Notes under the pieces: model-generated
What the model was told of the DNA's origin: nothing
Database searches by the model: none
The model's input: only the letters and a program-made list of their open reading frames with translations
Made by a program: the position numbers and the translations under genes
Shown: positions 34,243 through 47,500 of the stretch, piece after piece
How the letters are laid out: the number at the start of each line of letters is the position of its first letter
Position numbering within the stretch: position 1 is the stretch's first letter
Origin: Pseudisothecium myosuroides
Lineage: Eukaryota > Streptophyta > Bryopsida > Hypnales > Lembophyllaceae
Assembly: GCA_951799445.1 (NCBI GenBank)
Contig: OX637289.1
Location: 4,690,501 to 4,754,500 of the forward strand
Direction: 5' to 3'
Length of the DNA: 64,000 nt

Positions 34243-37200
34243 ATGGTGACAATGATGATGCAGGCTTCTGGAGCTTGGACTGTATGCTTCCCTCTTCTCT
34301 GCTTTCCAAACATTCAATCTTATTATACAGGCTCTCCCTTTTGAGTATCGATATCAGTTTAGCCTCAAAAACGAGCTCAAACTAGATATTATGCGCAACC
34401 GCATGAATGTGAAGATGTCAGTTTAATCTCAAAGTAGTTTATTATGCGCCACAGAATGCGTGCGTAGATATCAGTTAAAATTTGCTGAAACTAGATCTGC
34501 AGTACGCGCAACCATATGAATGTGTGAATGCAGTTTAATGAGTCTCCGAATGTTTGCTCAAATTAAGTTAGTTACTCTGCGCGACCACGTCGGTACATGA
34601 ATGTGGCGATGGCCCTGTGCAGGTTGTCAGTGCAGTGGTGCTTGGCATTCTCCTGCTTGCCAAGTTGCTCACAAGCAGCAAATACAAGAATTTACCTCCA
34701 GGCCCACGGGGGCTCCCCGTCATCGGTTCCTTGCACTCGTTGGGCAAAGCCTCACAGCACGATTTTGCCGAACTCGCCGAGACTTATGGGCCGCTGATGT
34801 CCATATGGTTGGGGCCAAGTCTGGCTGTGGTGGCTACCTCCCCTGCAGCAGCGGAGGAGATTCTCAAGACTGAAGGCTCCAATTTCGCAAACCGAATAGC
34901 AACTTCTTTTTCTTGGAGGTAACTTACTGAGTTGCCTCTTCTTCCTCCACTTGGAAATTAGATTTAAATTATGTGTGAGGATGCTAATGTAAATAACATG
35001 ACAAAACAAATTTCATTAAAATGGCAGTATTCCACAAACTTGGAACTTTTTCATTTAGACCATGTGTTCTAAAATCTATACCAATCCTAGACTTTAGAGT
35101 TGAAGAAATAAATAAATGGAAAAATGGCATATAGGATACCACCATTTTAATAAAATTTCCCATGAAAGTATAGCCTCATTATGAGAAGTAACACACAAGC
35201 TATGGTAGTGGGGAGGTTTAAGGGATATTTCCATTATAAAGATCCATTTTCATGTTGTTGGCTATAATGCCTTCAAATCTTCAATGGACAAGCTAATGCT
35301 AGATTGACCCAAAGTTTTCAAAAATTACATGCCTCTCCTTATCGAATTAATGATTGCCATTTGTACAAATTGAGTTGATTGAGGTTATGGAGATGGTGTT
35401 TCAAATTGTTGCATTTTTGTCTTTGCATGTATAGAAGAAATAGAAGCTTGAGTGTCTAGAATGCTCAAGACAATTAGCAGTAGAATGGTATCTAAAGTTC
35501 AAGAAAATTAAGATATACGCACCTATAATCAACACTAATGACAAGTAAGCATAGTTTATATTTCTAAACATGAATTATTTTTATTAGATCTCATTGGCAA
35601 CTAAAAGAGGATTCCAATGCACTTTAGCATGCATTATATGGACTACATATGAATAAATTATGAATTTTCAAGAAAATGTCTCCAGAAAACAATGAATAGG
35701 GCTTTCATAGACTTTCATGTTTTGATAGTGTACATCAAGAGTAATCAATATATAATTTTTTTAATACTTTTTTAAACCAAATATAGGTGTCACATTTGGA
35801 TCAATGATAATAATTAATGGATATACATACTTCATTGTCATTTCAATTGTCTGACTGACATAGGGACTGACATCTTTAATCTAAAGCGTTTTTAGTTTTT
35901 AGAGCTCTAGGCATTTGAAAGTCCTTCATTTCTTAACTTGAATTGAAAGTTATTTTTTTGTCCTTTTCAGTTAGTTCAATATTTTGTATTTTGAAACTCA
36001 ATTTTGTTTTAATAATTGTATTCATATTTGATATCAGATTTAGTCATGGCGTCAGACTCACCTATGAGGCTACACTTGAAGAAGATCCTACACATACAAC
36101 TTAGCATTTATAAACAACTTCAATTAGTAACAAATGTACAAATGGAAGAAATCGATCATGTCATGAGTGTGATTCCCTAAGATGGTGTCATGGTAGTGCC
36201 TGTGAAGAACTACATTGAAATGGCCATGACTAACATCATATCACGCATGATTCTCAAAAGGCGATTTGTGGCTTTTAAGAACAAATATGATGAACAAAAA
36301 CTCAAGAAAGTGAGCAATTTTAGAAAGTTTTTGATAGACATCGCCAAATATGCTCAAATTATAAATCCGAGAGACTTCATTCTTGTGTTCAAGTTGATGG
36401 ACGCCTTTGGGCTGGAAAGACAAATACAAGAGTTGTGGAAAAAAATGGATGCTTTCACGTCTCCAATTATATCTGAGCATGTTGTAGAGCAAAAGAGTGG
36501 TTCGATTTTTGTCAAAGATGTGGTAGATGTTCTTTTAGACCAAATGGAGGATGAGACATTGCAATTTGACATCACCACTACAAGAGAAAGGGGTGTTTTA
36601 AGTGAGTTTTTAAGTATAGTCCTAGACACATGATTTTAAGTAATGACCTTTAAGTAGATTTTCAACAAAATTTTACTTAAAACACATGTATTTTAAGTAA
36701 AATTTTGCTGAAAATCTACTTAAAGGTCATTACTTAAAATCATGTGTCTAGGACTATACTTAAAAACTCACTTAAAACCCCCCTTTTTCTTGTAGAGCAC
36801 CAATGACAACGTCGAGAGTACATTGTGGATAAGAATGCAACTCCTTCTCATTAAATAGAGGCTATTAAAATTTTATATATTTTATTTTTCTTTAATTTAA
36901 AGACTTCACCATTTGAATATTTTCAGTGAAAGAAGTGAAAGATAGTCATAGAGGGACTACTTGAAGGTATTTTCAAGTTGAGGTTGATGATTTGTTTATT
37001 GAGAACTATCTAATGAAATTCATACATTAAAGTCTCTATTTTCTTGTCAAAGTTTTTAAATTATATAATTGTTGATCTCAAGTCTTTAAGTTCATCTTGT
37101 GAACAAGTTTTACATAATGCACCTTTATTTTTTCTTTTCTTTTTGAAAAAATAGGACACTTTTATAAGAAGTATGAATACAACTATTGACACAATAGAAT

Positions 37201-37785
37201 GGGCAATTGCAAAATGCATTCACAATTCCATTGTGATGAAGAGGGTGCAAGAAAAGCTTGACACTGTTGTAGGCGAGTCTCAAAGAGTGGAAGATGCGGT
37301 TGTTCCTAATCTCAAGTATTTACAAGCCATTGTGAAAGAAAACTTTCGTCTTCACCCAATTTTCCCAGTGTTATTTCCTCATTTGAATGAAAAACCTTGC
37401 AAGGAGCTGGGTTATGATATACCAGAAAAAACATTGGTTGTTAATGTTGTAGCAATCTCTCAAGATCCAAGGACGTGAGAGGATCCTAGGTATAATTTTT
37501 TAACCTCAAAGATTTTTGGATGGAATGCCTTGTGCTAATATGTACTTTGAAGACAAAAGTTTAGAAGTGCTACCATTTGGAGCAGGGCAGAGACAATGTC
37601 CAGGCATCATGCTAGCTTCAACATTGGTTCACATTATGGTCGCAACTTTTATGCAATCTTTTGATTGGTTTCTTCCTAATAGTTTGCAACCTATGGATTT
37701 AGATATGTCAAAAGATGAAGGAGTTGCGCATGTGCTAGTTCACCATTTGACTTCCATTTCCAAAGCTCACTTATCCATTCCTTAA
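34243..37785 (+). pseudogene. Cytochrome P450 (CYP71-clan) pseudogene, copy B
   Basis: Same exon plan as copy A: 34243-34281, 34623-34918, 36038-36828 (split by a MITE at 36576-36797) and about 37156-37785. The hinge, KENFRLHP (ExxR intact) and haem loop PFGAGQRQCPG are recognisable. Lesions: a 14-bp deletion at the end of exon 2, TAA at 36178-36180, the MITE in exon 3, loss of the exon 3 donor (ATAAGA for GTAAGA), TGA at 37476-37478 and a frame-disrupting rearrangement near 37490. The I-helix region reads DTFIRSMNTTIDTIEW, with Asn for the usual Asp. It cannot encode a working enzyme. Confidence 0.9.
36576..36797. mobile_element. CACTA-type MITE inserted in P450 exon 3
   Basis: The 222-bp element begins CACTACAAGAGAAAGGGG and ends CCCCCTTTTTCTTGTAGAG, and almost its whole length is an inverted repeat centred near 36687. 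It is flanked by CAC on both sides (36573-36575 and 36798-36800), where copies A and C have a single CAC. The 3-bp duplication and CACTA start assign it to that superfamily. Confidence 0.92.
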
Positions 37786-38287
37786 ATTAATACTTTTGAA
37801 ATAGCTATTTATATATAGGTTATCATTTGTATTTTGTTTGCAAGTATCATTCTTTGTATATATATGCAATAAATACCATTTATTAATTATGTGATATGTT
37901 TCTCATAAGTTTCTTTGAATTTCTTTGGAAGGTATACATGCTTGTTATGGAGTCTCAGTCCAATTATATCCATATCTATACTTTTCCTACGTTTCAACCC
38001 GTGAATTGTTGGGTAGATGGTCCATAATGGCCATGCATATTATAGGAACTCCAAGCAGTGCATCGTTAAAGGTTCTTTTGCAGCAAGTCATTTACTAGAA
38101 GAAAATGAGTTTGTTTTTTTAAACTATAAGAACATTTGTTTTTAAGGGACTTAACTCGCGGTAAATAGATACAGAATGTAACCAATGAATATGTGTGTAT
38201 GAACAGTGACTAGTGAACCATTGAACATGCATAGCCAGTGAACATGTGTAAATATTTATATAGTGTGAAATGTCGATTTATTAGTAC

Positions 38288-39155
38288 GGGTCCCCTTAAC
38301 CCCTAAAGTTCCTTGACTATGTTTTCACCAAATTCGCTCCAAAACTGCCATTTCTAGTACAAGTACCAAATTTTAGAAAAAAAAACTTTTTTAGACACAT
38401 GTAATCGTAGGATCTTATAGTATTCTAGTTTTAGAAGATGTGGAAAAAAATTCAGAATTTTTCACCGTGCAGATTGGAAGATATTAGCATTTGAATTGGC
38501 AAAGATCCTTTTTTGTCCCTGCGAAAAACAGGGCAGCTGCACTTCACAAGGTTACATTTGTATGAAAAAATGTCCAAAATGGTGGTGCTTCTTTGAATTA
38601 TTATTTCTAAACAAGTTGGCTACATGCTTAAAAGATATCAAATCATTTGGAATTGTTCAATATATAGGAAAAAAATAGTAAGTAGAAAAAAGTAGAGAAT
38701 GATTCAAAACACTAAATTGTTAAGAATTTAATTATAGAAATGAAAAATTTCAATCCCAATGGTTGCAATGTTGTAATAAACAATCTATATCCTATAATTT
38801 TATTTTTTTCAAAAAATATTGAAAATTGAGTGAAATAAACAACTTCAAAGTTTATTTTAAAGTAGAAAATCCATAACTGCCCGCAAACTAAAATTCCTCA
38901 TAATTTTTGACTCATTGGTCGAAATGGAATGATTCAAAGCTTTCCACATATATATAAATTAAAAAAACCAATGTCAAATTTTTATTTTTGAAAAAAGTGA
39001 TTTTTTCAGATCTGCCCAGATTGCACGCCCGGTAAAAAAAGTAACATATTAGGCCATAACTTTTGACTCCTATTTCGAAATGTCACTAAATTTAGCCCAA
39101 AATTGCTATGTTGCTAAAAATAGTAGGCTGGTCCTTTAGGGGTTAAAACCCCTAC
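38288..39155. mobile_element. Inverted-repeat element with TTAACCCCTAAAG ends
   Basis: Left CCCTTAACCCCTAAAG and right CTTTAGGGGTTAAAACCCC face each other across about 830 bp of AT-rich, non-coding DNA. Related termini (TTAACCCCTAATGACC) bound 59067-59825. The superfamily is not clear and no target duplication is evident. Confidence 0.45.
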
Positions 39156-40003
39156 TCAGTGTAGTGCATTCACCCAACACTTACAAATTATTCCATTTAC
39201 AATAGTCTATTACATGCTAGGATTCTCTGATTTTTTTAATTTATTTTCCAAAGCACCACAAGGGGATTCTTTGGTGATGGAAACCATTCACAGGCATACA
39301 GATGAAACGTCGTGACTTCATCCAAACATACTAATACATTCATCCAAAGTCTTGTCACTCCGTAAAGAATGGTCGAACAGTGGATATTTCTGTTTTTGGA
39401 ATCGCTCTGCGGAGAAAAATGGGTACCGGTCAGAGATGGCTGGAAGAAAGCGATAAAGAGGCAAAGTGAGGGTGTTCTAGTTCTAAAGCGCATTTGTTTA
39501 GTTGCCGGCTTGCCGCTACGATTGACAGATGCTGTGTTTTGACAGATGTAAAAGAGAATGTAAGAGAGATACGCAGTGTTTGACAGATGGAAGGGAATGT
39601 AATCGTTGTGTGGTTATTAATTGGAAGTCGCGGGCAGAAGTTTGCAGAAGTTGTGGCAGTCGTCGTAGCAGCAGAATTTGCATTACGAGGTTGTGGCAGA
39701 ATTTTGCAGTAACTTAGCTTAGTTGTGGAAGAATTGTGCAGTAGGTTGGGTACCCAATGTGCAGTGGTTGTGGGTACCCGACAATGGCTCTGAGGACTTG
39801 TGGGTCGCCTGATGTTGGGAATGTCGTTGCATTTACATTTTGCGTGGTGCGGTGACCGCTGCAGAGCGCTCCGGCCTTCAGTCCCGCGATCTCACACCTG
39901 GAAGAGTTTTTGCGCGATGTGAGGATTCGATCGGAGCATTTGCTGTCTGACCGAAGCTGCCAAGGCGCGGGTTTGAATTAGGGTTTGTGGGTTTCATTTG
40001 GCC
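39156..40003 (+). promoter_or_regulatory. Upstream region of the J-domain gene
   Basis: From about 39480 base composition rises and transposon signatures vanish, as expected of an active promoter and 5' UTR. GGGTACCCAATGTGCAG and GGGTACCCGACAATGG (39748-39786) form a loose direct repeat. No clear TATA box is seen, so a TATA-less promoter is likely. Confidence 0.4.
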
Positions 40004-40459
40004 ATGGCGTCGTTCTCGCATTGTCACAGTTTTGGTCTTCCGCCGGGTGCGCAATCAGCGAGGAGAGCTCCTGTGGTGAGGGCTTCGGTTTCGGTTGGGA
40101 CGTCCGTGTCGACGGCAGTGGACTACGGGAGAGTTCTTGGCGTTCGACCCAACGCTTCCAAATGCGAGGTGAAGGCGGCTTTCCGCAAATTGGCGTTGCG
40201 GTACCACCCGGATGTTTGTAACGGTGAGGAATGTAGCGTGGATTTTATGGAAGTGAACAGGGCATACGAGTCGCTCATGGCTCATTGTGACGAGTGTCAG
40301 CGATGCGATAGTTGCGAGGGTACCGATTCGGCACATGAAGACGGTCCTTGGGCGGGGTCATTGTTCCGGGAGGATTATTCAAGTTATTACAGTAACTTGA
40401 AATACTACTCCAAAGCCGGTCGCAACAGAAGGTATTCCGGATCATCCCAGTATTACTGA
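40004..40459 (+). CDS. Plastid-targeted small J-domain protein (DnaJ type III, J11-like)
   Basis: A single open exon encodes 151 residues. The ATG at 40004 (GCCATGGCG context) is chosen over an upstream TTG. Residues 1-38 are rich in Ser, Ala, Val and Arg with no acids (ending RRAPVVRASVSVGTSV), a typical chloroplast transit peptide. A J domain covers about residues 41-98: DYGRVLGVRPNASKCEVKAA, then FRKLALRYHPDVCNG with the HPD motif, then DFMEVNRAYESLM. The tail has CDECQRCDSC and a Tyr/Ser-rich end. There is no Gly/Phe or zinc-finger domain. The HPD loop would stimulate ATP hydrolysis by stromal Hsp70. It resembles Arabidopsis J11/DJC23-type proteins in size and layout. It is intact, and lies in the spacer between inverted P450 copies B and C. 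Confidence 0.9.
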   Translation: MASFSHCHSFGLPPGAQSARRAPVVRASVSVGTSVSTAVDYGRVLGVRPNASKCEVKAAFRKLALRYHPDVCNGEECSVDFMEVNRAYESLMAHCDECQRCDSCEGTDSAHEDGPWAGSLFREDYSSYYSNLKYYSKAGRNRRYSGSSQYY

Positions 40460-42771
40460 GGGATTCGGTAGCTTTTTTGCCTGTTGAATTTAGACTAGAC
40501 ATCTCAAGATTGCTTGAGCATTTTTTAAGGTGATGCCAACATCAACGATCCAGTCCAATCACCTGCTCTATCCCTCATATCCATGAGGAAATTTTTGGCC
40601 ATGGTGATAGGATTGCAAAGACGCCATGTCCGGAAATTCAGATGAAACCGCACATGCCATTGATGAGCGCCTGCTTGTTGATGTTGTTCCTTCCAGATAC
40701 TCCTTGGGCCAATCGATCATGTCGCGCCCAAGATTGACACTCTTTTTGTACATTTTATAATTGTACTCAACGTTACAAGTTTGTTTCACTGTGCATTGAA
40801 TAATTACAGTCATCGTTGCAAGTTTTTATTTGTTTTTGTCTTGAATGCTGCAAACTACCATAGAGTTCGAACACTGTGTAGTTCCAGACCTTTCCCATTT
40901 TCACTGTTGATATGCGGCCTGTGGAGACTGATCAAATCATCAGTGGTGCTTGCTCACACTACTTTGACCAAACATGGTTTGAGATCGTCACTGAGCACGG
41001 CATATGTGAGTGGTGTGAGTTAATTATTAAGTTGATTGTACTCTGATGATTTTTTTCCATTCTAATCGGCACTTGCAAATGGTGTGTCAATGATGAACTG
41101 GTTGTAGGAGTTAAAAAAAACATCAACATTTTTGAGAGGAATCAGCTTCAAGATTGAAGAACTCTTCAATTATCACTCTTGAAATGTCCTTTCTAGAATG
41201 AATGCATCGTGTCCATCAATCCTTTTTGTGTGCATGATGTGCTTGAAGTGAAAGAGATATATCGCAAGTACTTAAAGTGAAAAAGATGTCTTACAACATC
41301 TTAACCTCGAAATGCCTAGCGCTTGTTTACTAAAATTCAAAGAAACTAACCATACCATTGAAAAGATTATAATAGGCAAGTAGGGCAATCTTTCAATTTT
41401 GGGAGTCAAATTTGAGGCACTAGGGTGCTTAGGGATTAAAGCAACTAGAGAATGGTTGTACATGGTGCCATGTTGCCATTAGTGATGTTTTTTTAAACTT
41501 TCTAAAAGCCTTACAGTGTTTGCTAAAACCCTAAATTTATATTTTTCTTTCTTCCTTCAAATAATTTTAGTCCTTTCAAAGGTTGGAAGTTTAGGTCTCC
41601 GTCAACAAATTTGATGTAAAGAGTCAAGTTGAAGACTTTTCACATGATGTCAAAGTGATGATTTGAAGGGTTGAAATACGGTGCCCACAAGTTGATTAAA
41701 GAGCCATTAATTCCTTTTTAAATTAGACTATATGACTATTTTGTTACTGGGCTTTTTAAAGAGTTGCATAGTAAATGCTCTAAGATAGCAACTTGTAGTG
41801 ATCCATATTAGAGTGATCAAACATTTATTTCTATTAATATGAATGGAATGTGTGTAAATGAATGATATGGATGAAATGCCATTTATGTATCTAAAATTAA
41901 GTCAATAAGAGTCAATCAAATGTAAAAATATGTGAATCCAAAAATTGATATCACATTGTTGAATGGCAAATTCATTTGATTTTCTTCAAAAGATTTATTA
42001 GTATTCATAGTGTAAATTGAATGGATTTTGATTGAAATACTAAAAACCAATAATAAATCACTAAAAAAATCTAGAGGTGCCACTATGACATGCAGGATTG
42101 TGGAATAACAAGATCAAATTTTGTATATATTGTTTTAGCATTATATGCAACCATTATCATTCATAGTGGACATGATAGACTGGAAATCAAGACAATAGGA
42201 TGATGTATCATTAAACTATTGCCAATTGATTTTTACTTAGTATTGATCCAATTCGATTTAAAACACTAACACTTGGAATGCCTCTTTGCAAAGACTAGGC
42301 ATTAAAACCACATATTTGCCCACAATCAATTCAATTGACAATCATTATATTCTTGGCCTTTTGCATTTGTTTTAATAAGCAATTATTTGGATGCTTTCTT
42401 ACAACAAATTTTTTTTGACTCTTTTTCCAACACTAGAAAGTATCATCCCAATCATTAAAAGAACATGTCTGCCACAACCGGTTAAACAACAACTAAGTGT
42501 CCTTAAGAGTGTCCTATATGTCTGTCCTATGATTGTAACCATTGTTATTAGCACCGAATCATACCTATACATTGTTCTAGTTGCGAAGCACATCCAGAAT
42601 GAACTTTAGGATTATGGAAGTTGTAACAAAGTTCAAATTTAGAATTAATGTGAGTTATTTTCCATTACATAAGAGAACAACAACTTATAAATCTTATTTG
42701 TCCAACCTAATGGTACTCTAAATAATTGATATGGAACAATTTTGATATAAGACAATTGGGAAATCCCAGAA
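40460..42771. other. 3' flank of the J-domain gene, then gene-free sequence
   Basis: The first 500 bp probably hold the 3' UTR. AATAATT-like poly(A) signals occur near 40800. Beyond 41.0 kb the sequence is AT-rich without a supported gene or element. Confidence 0.4.
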
Positions 42772-43740
42772 GGATGACTGCAAGAAACACTAACCTTGTC
42801 CTATTTCTTGTCCCCTTGCCCTCGGACAAGTGGTTTTTTGTTCATAATTTTTGCATCAATTATGTGTTTTGGAAAATTTGGAATGAAGGTACATTTGGTA
42901 GTTGTAGAAATTGAATAATTTTTTCAATTTTTTTCAAATTAGTTTACTATTTTAAACATGCCATACACGGGTGTCTACCTTAGCTATTGTGCGGGGTTTT
43001 AGTCCTATTTTTGACCCAAAAATGTGAATTTGAAGCCTCAAAGTAGACACATTGGAGGTCTACATCACAAAGTTTAAACCCTACAATTTGTCAGCAATTA
43101 TCATGTGGTTATTGTTGTTTCATGGGTTCGCATGTTAATTGCAATTTATCGCATCATTACGATACATTACTTCACATCGTTATCGCATCATTACAATGCA
43201 TTACTTGCAACAACTGCATCGTAACAATGCAAAGTAATGCATCATAATGATGCGATAAATTGTAATTAATGTGCGAACCCATGAAATAGTGATAACTACA
43301 TGATAACTGTTGACAAACCATAGGGGCTAAACTTTGTGATTGTGCACATGGGGTCAAAGTGACCTTCCTTTGCACGAAGGCTAAGAAAAGGGAAATTTTT
43401 TTGTAGAGGAATTTTGTGGTGCAATGCAAGCGCAATCTTTTATAACAAAATGACTTTTTTTATGGAATTTTTTTGAATTACTAAAAATAAAAAACTCCAC
43501 CTTTTCTGCTCCCAATGGCTTTTGTAGTACTTTGTAGTAGTCTATATATAGTGTTGCATAGTACTAAATTGATGGTTTAGATTTGCAGAAGCCCTAAATC
43601 GATAGTTTAGACCTACAAGGGTGTTATTAACACATAATATTGGTAGTACTCACAATATTGGTAGTACCATAGTACTGCCAATACTATAGCCAAAAACTCA
43701 TTTTTGATGGAAAAACATGAAGTGTTTCTTGCAACTACCC
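42772..43740. mobile_element. Mutator-like small element (family U, subfamily 2, copy 2)
   Basis: The left end GGATGACTGCAAGAAACACT and the right end, inverted, GGGTAGTTGCAAGAAACACT match. The interior matches 21521-22138 in inverted orientation, sharing CTTGTCCTATTTCTTGTCCC and CCCAAAAATG. A foldback (43064-43342) is nested inside. No coding capacity. Confidence 0.7.
43064..43342. repeat. Nested foldback element
   Basis: Arms of about 120 bp pair around a centre near 43203. The left arm reads ATCACAAAGTTTAAACCCTA to CATGGGTTCGCATGTTAATT. The right arm reads its complement from AATTAATGTGCGAACCCATG to TAAACTTTGTGAT. Inside, repeated ATCGCATCATTA and TGCATTACTT motifs form the loop side. It is unrelated in sequence to family F. 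Confidence 0.8.
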
Positions 43741-44589
43741 AAAATTCTAATAATTCTACAATCTATAGACTTTTACAATTTTCAGATTTCTACAATCTAT
43801 AGAAATCTAGAAATATTTAAAACCTATGAAATTGCAAAGTTTTTTAAATAAGTGAAATCTATAAAATACCAATATTTGAACTTTTGAAATCTAAAATAGA
43901 ATCTAGATCTAAAATTTTGACCTCTACAAATCATTTAGAGTAGAATTTTAAAGTCTACAAATCTACAAATTAACTTTATAAAATCTACATGACAATGAAT
44001 GCTACATCAACAACCACGTAATAAGAGTATGTTGAAGAAATTCCAACTAGGTTGTCAGATGAGAAACAACCCCATTGTCCTTTGCAACTACACTTCCAAG
44101 AATGACTTGTCCACAACAACTATGAATCCTTGAATTTGCACTAGTTGCAAATGTCCCATGCAATTAAAAAGCATTGTTCTTGTAGTTGAAAAACCTTCAT
44201 TTTCTTTTTGTGAATGAGTTACTGCAAAAGAAACTTCAACTACATATTGCTTGGAGCTTCTATGGTATGCATGGCCATTATGAATCCTCTATCCAAAACT
44301 TCACGGGCTGAAACGTAGGAAAAATGTACATATAGAAATAGTTGGATTGACAATCTATGACAAGTATACATACCTTCCAACAATCAAAGAAATTTATGAG
44401 CAACATATAATATTATGCATAAATATGAATAAAAAATAATTTCACACTATAATGCAAGACTATAATGACTTTAAGAAGGAACACGATTATTACATAATTA
44501 AGAGATGGTATTTATTGCACATGTGTGATACTTACAAATAAATTGCAAATAATAACCTATATATAAATAGCTATTTCAAAAGAGTTCAT

Positions 44590-47500
44590 TTAAGAAATAG
44601 ATAAGCGAGCTTTTGGAATGGCAGTCAAATGGTGAGCTAGCACATGTCCAATACCTTCACCTTCTGACATATCTAAATCCATAGGTTGCAAACCATTAGG
44701 AAGAGACCAATCAAAAGACTGCATAAAAGTTGCGACCATAATGTAAACCAATGTTGAAGCTAACATGATGCTTGAACATTGTCTCCGCCCTGCTCCAAAT
44801 GGTAGCACTTCAAAAATTTGCCTTCAAAGTGCATATGAACACAAGGCCTTCCATCCAAAAATCTTTTAGGCTTGAAAATCATAGGATCCTCCCACGTCCT
44901 TGGATCTCGAGCGATTGCTGCAACGTTTACAAAAACTAGTGTTTTTTCTAGTATGTCATACTCCAAAACCTTGCAAGTTTTCACTCAAATGAGGAAGTAA
45001 CATTAGAACAACTGGGTGAAAACAAAAGTTTTCTTCGGCAATGGCCTATAAATAATTCAAATTAGGAACATCTGCATCTTCCACTCTTCGAGACTTGCTT
45101 ACAACAATGTCAAGCTCTTCTTGCACCCTTTTCATTACAATGGGATTGTGAATGCATTCCGCAATTGTCCATTCTATTGTGTCGGTAGTTGTATTCATAT
45201 TTCCTATAAAAGCATTATGTTTTTTAAAAGAAAAGGAAAATTTAAAGGTGTATTATTTGAACTTTTTTGCAAGATGAACTTGAAGACTTGAAATCAACAA
45301 TATAATTTAAAAACTTTAACAAGAGAATAGAATCTTGAATGCTTGTATTTCTTCAAATAATTTTGAACAAACAGATCTTCAACCAAAACTTGAAAATACC
45401 TTCAAGTGGTCTTCCAATGACTATCTTTCACTTCTTTCACTTCAAAAATTCAAATGGTAAAGTCTTTGAATTAAAAAAATTAAAACATTTAAGTCCTTAT
45501 TAGCCTCTACTTAATGAGGAGTTGTACTCTTACCCACAATGTACTCTTGATGTTGTCATTGGTAATGTCAAATTGCAATGTCTCATCCTCCATTTGGTCT
45601 AAAAAAACATCTACCATATCTTTGACAGAAATTGAACCACTCTTTTGCTCTACAACATGCTCAAATATGATTAGAGACATGAAAGCATCCATTCTCTTTC
45701 TCAACTCTTGTAGTTGTTTTTCAAGCCCCAAAACATCCAGCCACTTGAACACAAGGATGAAATCTTCTAGATTTATGATTTGAGAATATCTGGCAATGTC
45801 CATCAAAAGCTTCCTAAAATTGCTTTCTTGCTCGAGTTCTTGTTCATCATGTTTGTTCTTAGAAGCCATGAATCGCCTTTTGAGAATCATGCGTGACATG
45901 ATGTTAGTCATGGCCATTTCAATGTAGCTCCTCACAAGTACCACTATGACACCATCTTGGGGAATCACACTCATGACATGATTGATTTCTTCCATTCGTA
46001 CATTTGTTGCTAATTAGAGTCGTATATTGGTGTTGAGTTGTATATGTAGAATCTTCTTCAAGTGTAGTCTCATAGGTGAATCTGACGCCATGACTATATA
46101 TGATATCAAATACGATCACAATTATTAATGAAAAGGTGAGTTTCAAACTACAAAAATTGAACTGAATTGAAAAGGACTAAAATGAAATGACTTCCAATTC
46201 AAGTTTAGAAATGAAAGACTTTCAAATGCCTAGTGCTTAAGAAACTAAAAACACTTTAAACTGGAGATGTCAATCACACAATTGAAATGGCAATGAAGTA
46301 TGCACATCCATTAATTATAAGCATAGATCTAAATGTGATACCTATATTTGGATCAAAAAGCATAAAAAAAAAGTATATATTAGATATTGATTAGATATTG
46401 ATTACTCAAGATGCACACTATTAAACATGAAAGTCTATGAAAGCCTATTCTTTGTTTTTTGGAAACATTATTTTGAAATTCATAACTTATTCATACATTG
46501 TCCATATAATGCATGCTAAAGTGCATTGAAATCCTCTTTTAGTTGCCAATGAGATCTAATAAAAATGATTCATACTTAGGAGTATAAACTATGCTTAGTT
46601 CTCATTAGTGTTGATCATAGGTGGGCACTTCCTAATTTTTTTGAACTCTACCATTCTAGTGCTAAACATCTTGAGCATTCTAGACACTCAAGCTTCTATT
46701 TCTTTTGTACCTGAAGACAAAATGCAATGATCCAGAACACCGTCTCCATAACCTCAACTAAACTGAGTATGTACAAATGACAATCACTCGCTGGGTAAGG
46801 AGAGGCATGTAATTTTCCAAATCTTTGGGTCAGTCTAGCATTAGGTTTTATGCTTTTAGCTTGTTCATTGAAGTTCTATCCAACAACGTGGAAATGGAGT
46901 CTTAACTTATTAAGGAAATAACATCCCTCAGACGTACCCTCACCACAACCATAGCTTGTATGTTACTTCTGATAATGAGGTTGTACTTTCATGTTACATT
47001 CAACATCCTCACGTACAGAGGAATTTGAATCTAATATCCAAGGGAGGAAGAAGAGGGAACTAAATACCTCCTGGACAAATCACATCTGAAAAAAAAGTTG
47101 CTATTCGGTTTGCGAAATTGGAGCCTTGAGTCTTGAGAATCTCCTCCGCTGCCGCAGGAGAGGTAGCCACCACAGCCAGCTTTGGCCCCAACCATATGGA
47201 CATTAGCGGCCCATAAGTCTCGGCCGGTTTAGCAAAATATAATCGTGCTGTGAGGCTTTGCCCAACAAGTGCAAGGAACCGACGACGGGGAGACCGCGTG
47301 GGCCTGGAGGCAAATTCTTGTATTTGCTGCTTGTGAGCAACTTGGCAAGCAGAAGAATACCAAGCACCACTGCGCTGACAACCTGCACAGAACCATCGCC
47401 ACATTCATGTACCGACGTGGTTGCGCACAGTAACTAACTTCATTTGAGCAAACATTTGGAGACTCATTCAACTGCTATCCACACATTCATATGGTTGCGC

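Larger units (their letters stand above)
32208..38150 (+). other. Segmental duplication copy B
   Basis: Matches copy C (49795-44155) in inverted orientation over its length, including the shared MITE, the minus-strand coding block at 32670-32861, the P450 promoter, exons and introns and the 3' flank. B and C share sequence states not in A, such as KASQHD and the TATACAAT box. They are sister copies. Confidence 0.85.
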
